DNA from: JBFHER01 sp041584055
GTDB taxonomy: Bacteria; Bacteroidota; Bacteroidia; Bacteroidales; UBA5342
NCBI GenBank assembly: GCA_041584055.1
Contig: JBFHER010000202.1
Location: 1-7,128, forward strand
Reading direction: 5' to 3'
Length of the DNA stretch: 7,128 nt
Within the stretch, counting starts at the first letter, position 1; the number at the start of each line of letters is the position of its first letter. The notes beneath the pieces were generated by a model that was not told where the DNA came from, ran no database searches, and was given only the letters and a program-made list of their open reading frames with translations. Made by a program: the position numbers and the translations under genes. This document shows positions 1-5,237 of this stretch, piece by piece.

Positions 1-425
1 GTTAATTCGGCTCCTCCTATGGGTTTGATCCGAAAGCTACTGTTTTCATTTCCCCAGAAAAAACCAAAAGGATGCAATGAAAGGGATGTGTTTCCAGAAC
101 GGAAAATTTCTACATCGTTTTCATCTCCTTTGTTTTCTCCGTCTGCCAATTGAAATTCACGCAGGTAATGTCCGATTTCATTGCGTTGTCGATAGTTTAA
201 ACCTTTGTTGGAACGTCTTGCTTCATTTAAAATATCAGAAATCTCTTTTTCAGATAAGGGACCATTGAATGTGCTTACAGTGCAAAAATTATCCGATCGT
301 AATTCTTCAATAAATTCATAAAGAGGAATATATGAGTTTGGTACGGGGATGTATTGCGCCTGTAAATGGTTTAAATTTAGCATCAGGAACAAAAGCAAGC
401 ATCTTATTAAAAGCCCTTTCTTCAT
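1..425 (-). CDS. Exported protein, N-terminal part, Wzi-like outer-membrane family (partial, cut by window edge)
   Basis: The leftward frame is open from the ATG at 425-423 to the window edge, giving 141 residues with the C-terminus missing. Residues 1-24 form a signal peptide: basic start MKKG, a leucine-rich core, and an end in LQAQ typical of Bacteroidota exported proteins. After it comes the pattern IPLYEFIEEL (about residues 33-42), then SEKEISDILNEA (58-69) and LNYRQRNEIGHYLREF (76-91). This resembles the N-terminus of Bacteroidota Wzi-like capsule-assembly or outer-membrane beta-barrel proteins, which begin with 'Y-hydrophobic-DEL', 'PySR-EI' and 'LN-RQ' segments. Residues 114-141 look like the first strands of a barrel. 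The gene is divergent from surE with 69 nt between the starts. The signal peptide and reading frame are seen directly. The family is an inference from pattern memory, and another outer-membrane or surface protein remains possible. Confidence 0.7.
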   Translation of the reverse strand, partial: MKKGLLIRCLLLFLMLNLNHLQAQYIPVPNSYIPLYEFIEELRSDNFCTVSTFNGPLSEKEISDILNEARRSNKGLNYRQRNEIGHYLREFQLADGENKGDENDVEIFRSGNTSLSLHPFGFFWGNENSSFRIKPIGGAEL

Positions 426-471
426 TTGTGGTTAAAAATAGTAAAAACATCCTTAGCGTAAAAAGAATCCT

Positions 472-479
472 TATTTTTG
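472..479 (+). promoter_or_regulatory. Bacteroidota -7 promoter box (TATTTTTG) for surE
   Basis: TATTTTTG matches the Bacteroidota sigma-ABfr -7 consensus TAnnTTTG exactly and ends 15 nt before the surE ATG. No TTTG is seen at the expected -33 distance (about 19-21 nt upstream), so the call rests on one half-site and its position. The leader would be only about 8-10 nt, which is tolerable in a phylum that makes little use of Shine-Dalgarno pairing. Confidence 0.45.
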
Positions 480-494
480 TACAAAACCTGAAAA

Positions 495-1274
495 ATGTCA
501 AAACCATTGATTTTAGTAACCAACGATGACGGTTACAAAGCGAAAGGAATTAACAGTATCGTTAGTGAATTGAGAGAATTGGGAGAAGTTGTGGTGGTTG
601 CACCCGGAAGCAGCATGTCAGGGATGTCAGGCGCCATTACCGTAAAAGTTCCAATCCGCATAGGAAAAATGTGGGAAGAAGAAGGCTTAAGCATCTACCG
701 ATGCAGCGGCACGCCCGTTGATTGTGTAAAAATTGCGATCAATCAAGTTCTCCATCGACGACCCGATCTGATTGTTTCAGGGATCAATCATGGTATAAAT
801 TCATCCGTGAGCGTATTATATTCAGGGACGATGGGGGCTGCACTGGAGGGATGCATAAACGAAATACCTGCCATCGGTCTTTCACTGAATAGTTATGAAA
901 AGGATGCCGATTTTACCACATCCGCAAAAATGGGGAAGGAAATCGCGATAGATGTTCTCAAAAATGGCTTGCCAAGGGGGACTTGTCTGAATGTTAATGT
1001 TCCATACACCCAGGAGGTAAAAGGAATTCGTGTATGTCGACAGGCGGACGGCATGTGGGCTGAAGAATTTGAAAAACGTGTGGATCCACATGGAGGAACC
1101 TATTATTGGTTAACGGGTTACTTCAAGGATCATGAGCCGGAATCAGAGGATACGGACGAATGGGCCATTAAGAATGGTTATGCATCTGTTGTTCCATGTA
1201 CCATTGACATGACTGCTTACGATTTTATAAATTCTTTAAAAACTCGTTTGGATGGATTTGACGAAATTAAATAA
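495..1274 (+). CDS. surE: 5'/3'-nucleotidase SurE
   Basis: A 259-residue protein, the normal size for SurE, a cytoplasmic divalent-metal-dependent phosphatase that removes phosphate from nucleoside 5'- and 3'-monophosphates and is linked to stationary-phase survival. Family marks are all present. VTNDDGY at 8-14 holds the metal-binding acidic pair D11/D12. APGSSMSG at 36-43 holds the metal-ligand serine, S42. SGINHGIN at 95-102 holds the ligand N98. YSGTMGAALEG at 109-119 is the conserved phosphate-region loop. The ATG at 495 is chosen because the conserved beta strand begins at residue 4 and a -7 promoter box lies just upstream. In the usual APDxxxSG loop, D is replaced here by G38, a mild deviation. 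The gene overlaps the following membrane-protein gene by 23 nt, which suggests translational coupling. Identification is firm. Confidence 0.97.
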   Translation: MSKPLILVTNDDGYKAKGINSIVSELRELGEVVVVAPGSSMSGMSGAITVKVPIRIGKMWEEEGLSIYRCSGTPVDCVKIAINQVLHRRPDLIVSGINHGINSSVSVLYSGTMGAALEGCINEIPAIGLSLNSYEKDADFTTSAKMGKEIAIDVLKNGLPRGTCLNVNVPYTQEVKGIRVCRQADGMWAEEFEKRVDPHGGTYYWLTGYFKDHEPESEDTDEWAIKNGYASVVPCTIDMTAYDFINSLKTRLDGFDEIK

Positions 1275-1545
1275 GTTTTGGATTGGTTTTCTGCCCGGGA
1301 TTTTGTTTCCTCCTCTGTTTATGCTGATATATGTAAAACTGAATCAGGGCGTTGATGTTGGGTTCTTTGAATACCTGCAAGCAATGATTCATGAAAAAGT
1401 ATTTTCTGCCCTGATAGCCGTCAGTGCCATTATCAACCTTATTTTGTTTTTGTTTTTTATGCAGAAAGAATATTGGATGGCGGGAAGAGGCATGTTGCTT
1501 GCAACAATGGTTTACGGTATTCTAGTGGTATATTTTCGACTTTAA
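1252..1545 (+). CDS. Small three-segment membrane protein, unknown function, overlapping surE
   Basis: A 97-residue hydrophobic protein. Predicted membrane segments by eye are about residues 9-28 (WIGFLPGILFPPLFMLIYV), 50-69 (VFSALIAVSAIINLILFLFF) and 77-95. Short polar links contain KLNQGVDVG and MQKEYW. The ATG lies inside the end of surE in another frame, so the genes overlap by 23 nt. No Shine-Dalgarno is seen, and coupled translation is likely. I do not recognise a characterised family. In related Bacteroidota, a small membrane protein of this kind often lies between surE and lpxB (lipid A disaccharide synthase), as I recall it, but no lpxB follows here. The overlap, hydrophobicity and plausible residue pattern argue for a real gene. 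Its function is unknown, and a link to the envelope is only a guess from context. Confidence 0.8.
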   Translation: MDLTKLNKFWIGFLPGILFPPLFMLIYVKLNQGVDVGFFEYLQAMIHEKVFSALIAVSAIINLILFLFFMQKEYWMAGRGMLLATMVYGILVVYFRL

Positions 1546-1630
1546 TAGTTTTTTTGTCCAGAATTGTGTTCCAAAGATTTGTTTTGTGATCATTCCAGCT
1601 TCAATCCATCGTTCCCTCAGTATGGTGTGC

Positions 1631-2200
1631 TTATTTCTTCTTTCCAATTATTAATATTGAATCACCATCTTCAAATTCATTATATTCCTCAAGAAGCAAA
1701 ATCTCAAAAAAATCCCCAAATAGCTTTATTAAGCTTTCATTCGTTTGATAATTAACAAGTAAGCCTTTGAATATTTCATCACCTTCACCTTTCCAAAACG
1801 AATGGCAAATTATTCCATTAGCGTTTAATAAATCAACTTGTCGAAGAATAGATTTACTTATTTCATCATTATTTAAATGTTGTAAGACTTTATTCGAATA
1901 AATCCCGTCAAACTTCTTATCAGTTTTAAGTGTTATTGCATCTAATAATAAAAACGCATCATCCTTATTGTTTTTCTTTAATCGTCTTATAAATTCTTTT
2001 GAATAGTCTGACCCCACAACACTATATTCTTCCTTTAATATCTGAAAATCGGTCCCGGGTCCCGAGCCTATCTCAAGTAAAGTGGAATCCTGAGGCAAAA
2101 AATTATTTAATTTTTGAATCAATTGTCGTCCATTGACATCTTTAGCCAGGCGAATATATTCTTCAACCGATTCTTTTGTCATGTAATATTCGTCATCCAT
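1631..2200 (-). CDS. Class I SAM-dependent methyltransferase
   Basis: A 189-residue protein with a complete Rossmann-like methyltransferase core. Motif I is LLEIGSGPGT at 41-50 (SAM-binding glycines G45, G47, G49). The acidic residue after strand 2 is D65 in VVGSDYS. D87 in LLLDAIT fits motif II, and FDGIYSNKVLQHL at 97-109 fits motif III/IV. The C-terminal part has SFWKGEGDE at 134-142 and ends DSILIIGKKK, a layout known from small Methyltransf_25-like proteins. The substrate cannot be predicted; a small molecule is as likely as a macromolecule. It lies 88 nt downstream of pdxH on the same strand and converges with the surE unit. Hand counts on three 60-nt lines (1681, 1861, 1921) give 17, 15 and 15 G+C, roughly 25-28%, against 31 in a surE line and 24 in a pdxH line. 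This points to a different origin, probably horizontal transfer. Confidence 0.9.
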   Translation of the reverse strand: MDDEYYMTKESVEEYIRLAKDVNGRQLIQKLNNFLPQDSTLLEIGSGPGTDFQILKEEYSVVGSDYSKEFIRRLKKNNKDDAFLLLDAITLKTDKKFDGIYSNKVLQHLNNDEISKSILRQVDLLNANGIICHSFWKGEGDEIFKGLLVNYQTNESLIKLFGDFFEILLLEEYNEFEDGDSILIIGKKK

Positions 2201-2288
2201 ATGTCTAAAATTAGAGCTGTAACGTTAAGTCTAATACACCACAGCCAAGTGGTAAAACAAAATCATCAATTTATTGAAACTGTAAAAG

Positions 2289-2933
2289 CTAAGGTGCCAG
2301 ACGGCTCATGGTCCAACCTTCCTTGTTTTTCTGATATACAATGCGATCGTGAAGCCTGAAATCCCGCCCCTGCCAGAATTCAATCAGCAGCGGAAGAATT
2401 CTGTAACCACCCCAGTAACCAGGTCTTTTGGGCGCTTTTCCTTTCAAATCAATTTTTAATTGTTCAATTGCTTCAAACAATTCTTCACGGGATTTTATTT
2501 TTTGACTTTGCGAAGAAACAATTGCATTATATCTACTTTCTAAAGGTCTGCGGTTAAAGTATGCGTCACTTTCTGCGTCACTTGTCTTTTCTGCCAAACC
2601 TTCGATGCGGATTGATCGCTCCAGATCAGGCCAGTAAAAATTAAGTGTTACCTTATTATCAAAGGCAATGCCAATTCCTTTTTGACTTTTATAGTTGGTA
2701 TAAAAGATAAAATCCTTGTCTGTGTAAGCTTTAAGTAAAACGATTCGTGACTGAGGAAAGCCGTTGGTGCCGTTGGTGCTAAGGTTCATCGCATTGGGCT
2801 GAGGATGACTGGATGCCTTTATTGCCTGTTCAAACCATTCACTGAACAATTCCATAGGATTATCAGTTAAGTCACTCTCATTCAGTTGTCCCAGATCTGA
2901 GGGCATTCTTAAATCAGCCAGTTCCTGCTTCAT
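2289..2933 (-). CDS. pdxH: Pyridoxamine/pyridoxine 5'-phosphate oxidase
   Basis: A 214-residue FMN-dependent oxidase that converts pyridoxine or pyridoxamine 5'-phosphate to pyridoxal 5'-phosphate with release of hydrogen peroxide. It works as a cytoplasmic homodimer in B6 synthesis and salvage. FMN-binding segments are SRIVLLK (62-68) and FIFYTNYKSQKG (75-86). WPDLERSIRIEG (101-112) is the typical central strand. YFNRRPLES (125-133) carries the substrate-phosphate residues Y125, R129 and S133, equivalent to Y129/R133/S137 in E. coli. WGGYRILPLLIEFWQGRDFRLHDR (split as 174-187 and 188-197) holds the active-site R193 and H195. The protein ends in the family-typical RLAP. The length is normal and the ATG at 2933 gives the usual N-terminus. 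A 9-nt tandem duplication encodes TNGTNG at 53-58. The usual 'S-R-I-G-A' after the Y-R-S motif reads SRYNA here. The gene is divergent from the peroxiredoxin-like gene, with 102 nt between starts. Confidence 0.97.
   Translation of the reverse strand: MKQELADLRMPSDLGQLNESDLTDNPMELFSEWFEQAIKASSHPQPNAMNLSTNGTNGFPQSRIVLLKAYTDKDFIFYTNYKSQKGIGIAFDNKVTLNFYWPDLERSIRIEGLAEKTSDAESDAYFNRRPLESRYNAIVSSQSQKIKSREELFEAIEQLKIDLKGKAPKRPGYWGGYRILPLLIEFWQGRDFRLHDRIVYQKNKEGWTMSRLAP
2760..2777. repeat. 9-nt perfect tandem duplication inside pdxH
   Basis: The unit GCCGTTGGT is present twice head to tail on the plus strand. On the coding strand this reads ACC AAC GGC twice and encodes T-N-G-T-N-G, residues 53-58 of PdxH, just before the FMN-binding SRIVLLK strand. 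The protein length in this segment still matches the family, so the copy replaced rather than lengthened the loop, or the repeat arose by point changes. Confidence 0.9.
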
Positions 2934-2994
2934 AACAACAAATTTTATTTTTCAGGTAAACAAAATATATAGGATTGTGGTTTAAAAGGTGATA

Positions 2995-3002
2995 TAGTTT
3001 TT
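2995..3002 (+). promoter_or_regulatory. Possible promoter for the peroxiredoxin-like gene (TAGTTTTT, with TTG 17 nt upstream)
   Basis: TAGTTTTT matches seven of eight positions of the Bacteroidota -7 element TAnnTTTG; the final G is T. A TTG at 2975-2977 lies 17 nt upstream and could serve as the -33 element. The start codon is 33 nt downstream, a reasonable leader length. The region is AT-rich, so chance matches are easy and the call is weak. Confidence 0.28.
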
Positions 3003-3035
3003 ATTTTTATTCAGTAACATATAAAAAGTACGATC

Positions 3036-3632
3036 ATGAAACGAATTACATTTTTATTGATAGTTAGCCTGGTTTCTGTGGCTGGTTTTGCACAGTTTCC
3101 TTTATTGGAAATTGGAACAAAAGCACCTCTTTCGGATGTTAAAATGAAAGATGTGAGTGGTAAAATGATTTCTCTGGATGATGCTAAAAAGCAAAACGGT
3201 GTGTTGGTTATTTTTTCATGTAACACCTGTCCTTTTGTCGTTGCATGGGAAGACCGTTACAACGGACTTCAGGCTCATGCTGATGATTTAAATATTGGCA
3301 TGCTTTTAATTAATTCAAATTCAGCAAAAAGGAGCGGTGCCGATAGTTTTAGTGCCATGAAAAAGCATGCTGATGAAAAAGGTTATAAAAGCATGTATGT
3401 TGTAGATGAAAAAAGTGAGTTGGCCAATGCATTTGGTGCAAAAACCACCCCACACGTTTTCTTGTTCAATGGTGATGGAAAGTTGGTGTACATGGGGGCG
3501 ATTGATGACAATCATAAATCCGCAGGTGAAGTCAAGGAAACATGGTTAAAAGATGCCATGACAAATCTCTCAAATGGCGAAGAAATAAATCCGGCGGTAA
3601 CCAGAGCATTGGGGTGTAGTATAAAACGATAA
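3036..3632 (+). CDS. Exported peroxiredoxin-like thioredoxin-fold protein (PRX_like1 type, CNTC motif)
   Basis: A 198-residue protein. Residues 1-20 are a signal peptide (KRIT start, hydrophobic core, cut likely after GFAQ), so it acts outside the cytoplasm. The mature part is a thioredoxin fold: VLVIFSCNTCPFVVAWEDRY (56-75) has the redox pair C62/C65, INSN at 92-95 follows, TTPHVFLF (137-144) has the cis-proline P139, GKLVYMGAIDDN (148-159) is a family strand and turn, and GCSIKR at the C-terminus carries C194. The CNxCPFV, IDD and terminal GCSIK combination is the signature of the uncharacterised PRX_like1 group of the AhpC/TSA superfamily. Most members read CNHCPFV, but here H is T. The role is probably thiol redox or peroxide handling in the periplasm; the substrate is unknown. 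It is a single-gene unit closed by a strong terminator 21 nt after the stop. Confidence 0.93.
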   Translation: MKRITFLLIVSLVSVAGFAQFPLLEIGTKAPLSDVKMKDVSGKMISLDDAKKQNGVLVIFSCNTCPFVVAWEDRYNGLQAHADDLNIGMLLINSNSAKRSGADSFSAMKKHADEKGYKSMYVVDEKSELANAFGAKTTPHVFLFNGDGKLVYMGAIDDNHKSAGEVKETWLKDAMTNLSNGEEINPAVTRALGCSIKR

Positions 3633-3652
3633 ACTAAAACATGGATGTGCTG

Positions 3653-3689
3653 AAAGCAGATTGCATTTATATGGCAGTCTGCTTTTTTT
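3653..3689 (+). terminator. Rho-independent terminator after the peroxiredoxin-like gene
   Basis: The arms 3653-3664 (AAAGCAGATTGC) and 3674-3685 (GCAGTCTGCTTT) pair over 12 bp with one T-G wobble, around a 9-nt loop, and the right arm runs into seven Ts (3683-3689). It starts 21 nt after the stop codon at 3632. On the other strand the stem is followed by only three Ts, so it should act mainly on rightward transcription. Confidence 0.92.
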
Positions 3690-3940
3690 ATGGTGTGTGC
3701 CGGCATATTAACTCATGTGGAAACACTTCATGCTTTCGTGATTGCAAATTCTTTTGCAAAATTTATTGGTTTAATTTTGCCGGGAAACAAAGCATTTGCC
3801 GTGGTGTACATCCCATGTCACCGCAGGATATTCATTCAGGGCTAGTTCTTTCAATACATGCTCTGGGACGTGATAACATAGCGCCCCGGATCTCATACTG
3901 CAGAAGTATCCACAATGATCAAGAATACTGAATTATAGCC
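3690..3940. other. Intergenic stretch of about 250 nt without a convincing gene
   Basis: This lies between the terminator of the rightward peroxiredoxin-like gene and the stop of the leftward helicase gene. Two short frames are visible. On the plus strand, ATG at 3690 to a stop at 3845 gives 51 residues, starting in the T-run of the terminator. On the minus strand, ATG at 3896 to a stop at 3771 gives 41 residues, with a central VPEHVLKELALNEYPAVTWD and several C and H residues. I recognise neither, and neither has a clear ribosome-binding context. A near-match to the -7 box (TATTCTTG, minus strand, about 3919-3926) precedes the 41-codon frame. A 7-bp hairpin (3742-3748 with 3753-3759) lacks a T-run. 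The region may be a degraded gene, an untranslated tail of the helicase mRNA, or a very small gene. Confidence 0.5.
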
Positions 3941-5194
3941 TTATTTGCGTTTATTGTTTTTCTTCTTCTTTGATTTGACACCTGGAAGATCTTGTTTGCT
4001 GGCCTCTTTCATAACAGCTTTCCAATTGAAATCTGTATCTGAAGTGAAATCCAGGGTTTCAAGGTAATCCTGCTTTTTGATTTTCAGTTCCTCAATGGGC
4101 TTGCCAATGTAGCTTTCTATTTCTTCCAACAAATGTTTTTCTTCAGTACTGCAAAAAGAAACCGCATTTCCCTTTAATCTGCCACGTCCGGTTCTTCCAA
4201 TCCTGTGGACGTAATTTTCGGCTTGTTCCGGCATGTCGTAATTTACAACAAAGTCAACATTGGGTATGTCGATGCCACGGGCACTTATGTCAGTTGCCAC
4301 AAGTATGCGTATTTCTCCGGATCGGAACAATTGCATGGCCTGGTTACGTTCTTCCTGGCTTTTGTCACTGTGAATGGTGACGCATTTTATTTCTACCCTT
4401 TCCATGGCTTTAAATACCCGTTCTGCCCTGACTTTTGTACGGACAAAAACGAGGATTTTTGCCTCGGGGTTTTCCCCAACCAATCGTTCAAGAAAGAAGC
4501 GTTTATCATCCATTTCGATGAAAGACACATGATGGATTACATTTTTTGAAACGGGATCTTTTGGTGAAATTTGAATGCGAATGGGGTTATTTACCAGCGA
4601 ATAGGCAAGCTTTTTTATCTTTTTATCGATCGTCGCAGAAAAATAAAGGGTTTGTCGCTGCTTTGGCAGAAATTTTAGCAAATCCATGATGTCTTTGTAA
4701 AATCCCAAATCCAACATATGATCTGCTTCATCAACCACCAGAATGCCAGCCTGTGAAAGATTTAAAAATCCTTGATTGAGCAAGTCGAAAATTCGTCCGG
4801 GAGTGGCAACCAATACATCAACACCACTTTCAAGTTGTTTGATTTGAGGCGTCTGATCCACACCTCCAATCATAGTCATGGTTGAAATTCCTGTTCCCTT
4901 CCCAATGAGCATAAAAACGTTGGCGATCTGTTCTGCAAGTTCGTGTGTTGGTGCCAACACAAGTGCACCTATGGATCTTCGTTTGCCACCATTCTTTTGC
5001 TGCGAAATCAAATGTAATATAGGGATGGCAAAAGCCGCTGTTTTACCAGTGCCAGTCTGAGCAATGGCAAGCACATCTTCACCATTTAAAACATGGGGGA
5101 TGGTTTTAAACTGAATATCAGTTGGTCGCTTAAAACCATTCTTTAGTAAATTTTCCTTTATTTTTGATGCAATTCTGTAGTCCTCAAACTTCAT
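3941..5194 (-). CDS. ATP-dependent DEAD-box RNA helicase, RhlE-like group
   Basis: A 417-residue protein with both RecA-like domains and a short basic tail. Motifs in order: Q motif GFKRPTDIQ (20-28) with upstream F3; motif I AQTGTGKT (45-52); Ia PTHELAEQ (82-89); GG (110-111); Ib TPGR (131-134); II DEAD (155-158); III SAT (186-188); IV around ILVFVRTK (247-254); V ATDISARGIDIP (300-311); VI HRIGRTGR (330-337). The tail ends KSKKKKNNKRK and probably helps RNA binding. Such proteins unwind short RNA duplexes in ribosome assembly, mRNA decay and cold adaptation. Motif Ia normally reads PTRELA; here R is H84, the one clear departure. The gene follows the thioredoxin gene by 43 nt and has its own -7 box. 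The exact subgroup (RhlE against CshA/DeaD) is inferred from overall form, so no symbol is given. Confidence 0.95.
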   Translation of the reverse strand: MKFEDYRIASKIKENLLKNGFKRPTDIQFKTIPHVLNGEDVLAIAQTGTGKTAAFAIPILHLISQQKNGGKRRSIGALVLAPTHELAEQIANVFMLIGKGTGISTMTMIGGVDQTPQIKQLESGVDVLVATPGRIFDLLNQGFLNLSQAGILVVDEADHMLDLGFYKDIMDLLKFLPKQRQTLYFSATIDKKIKKLAYSLVNNPIRIQISPKDPVSKNVIHHVSFIEMDDKRFFLERLVGENPEAKILVFVRTKVRAERVFKAMERVEIKCVTIHSDKSQEERNQAMQLFRSGEIRILVATDISARGIDIPNVDFVVNYDMPEQAENYVHRIGRTGRGRLKGNAVSFCSTEEKHLLEEIESYIGKPIEELKIKKQDYLETLDFTSDTDFNWKAVMKEASKQDLPGVKSKKKKNNKRK

Positions 5195-5213
5195 TTTTTC
5201 TTCTTTTGAAGCG

Positions 5214-5221
5214 CAAAGATA
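5214..5221 (-). promoter_or_regulatory. Bacteroidota -7 promoter box (TATCTTTG) for the DEAD-box helicase gene
   Basis: On the minus strand the 43-nt gap between the thioredoxin stop and the helicase start contains TATCTTTG, an exact match to TAnnTTTG, ending 19 nt before the ATG. A purine-rich stretch (AAAAGAAGAAAAA) fills the leader and may help ribosome binding. No good -33 TTTG is seen; that position would fall in the end of the upstream gene. It suggests the helicase can be transcribed independently of the upstream genes. Confidence 0.5.
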
Positions 5222-5237
5222 CGATTTACTTTTCTTA

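Noticed and set aside
77..268. Plus-strand open frame of 63 codons at the left edge
   Set aside because: It is antisense to the exported-protein gene, whose signal peptide and conserved pattern are clear.
316..529. Short open frames on both strands between the left gene and surE
   Set aside because: They overlap the signal-peptide region and the promoter of surE in other frames and show no domain or start context.
2220..2232. GTTAAGT as an integron attC core site beside the methyltransferase
   Set aside because: It fits GTTRRRY, but no paired RYYYAAC core at a suitable distance and no second site on the far side of the gene were found.
2236..2255. ACCAC/GTGGT hairpin as a terminator for pdxH
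   Set aside because: The stem is only 5 bp and no T-run follows on the minus strand.
1575..2270. Weak inverted similarity (GATTTGTTTTG against GATTTTGTTTTA) on the two sides of the methyltransferase as mobile-element ends
   Set aside because: It is low-complexity AT-rich similarity with mismatches; there is no transposase and no target duplication.
3902..3930. AGTAT/ATACT arms as a helicase terminator
   Set aside because: The stem is 5 bp with a long loop and lacks a T-run on the minus strand.
3641..3931. Plus-strand frame of 96 codons after the peroxiredoxin-like gene
   Set aside because: Its start overlaps the terminator hairpin, the translation is an irregular cysteine-rich mix, and no family is recognisable.
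4205..4549. Plus-strand frame of 114 codons
   Set aside because: It is the antisense shadow of the DEAD-box helicase, whose motifs V to IV lie in this interval.
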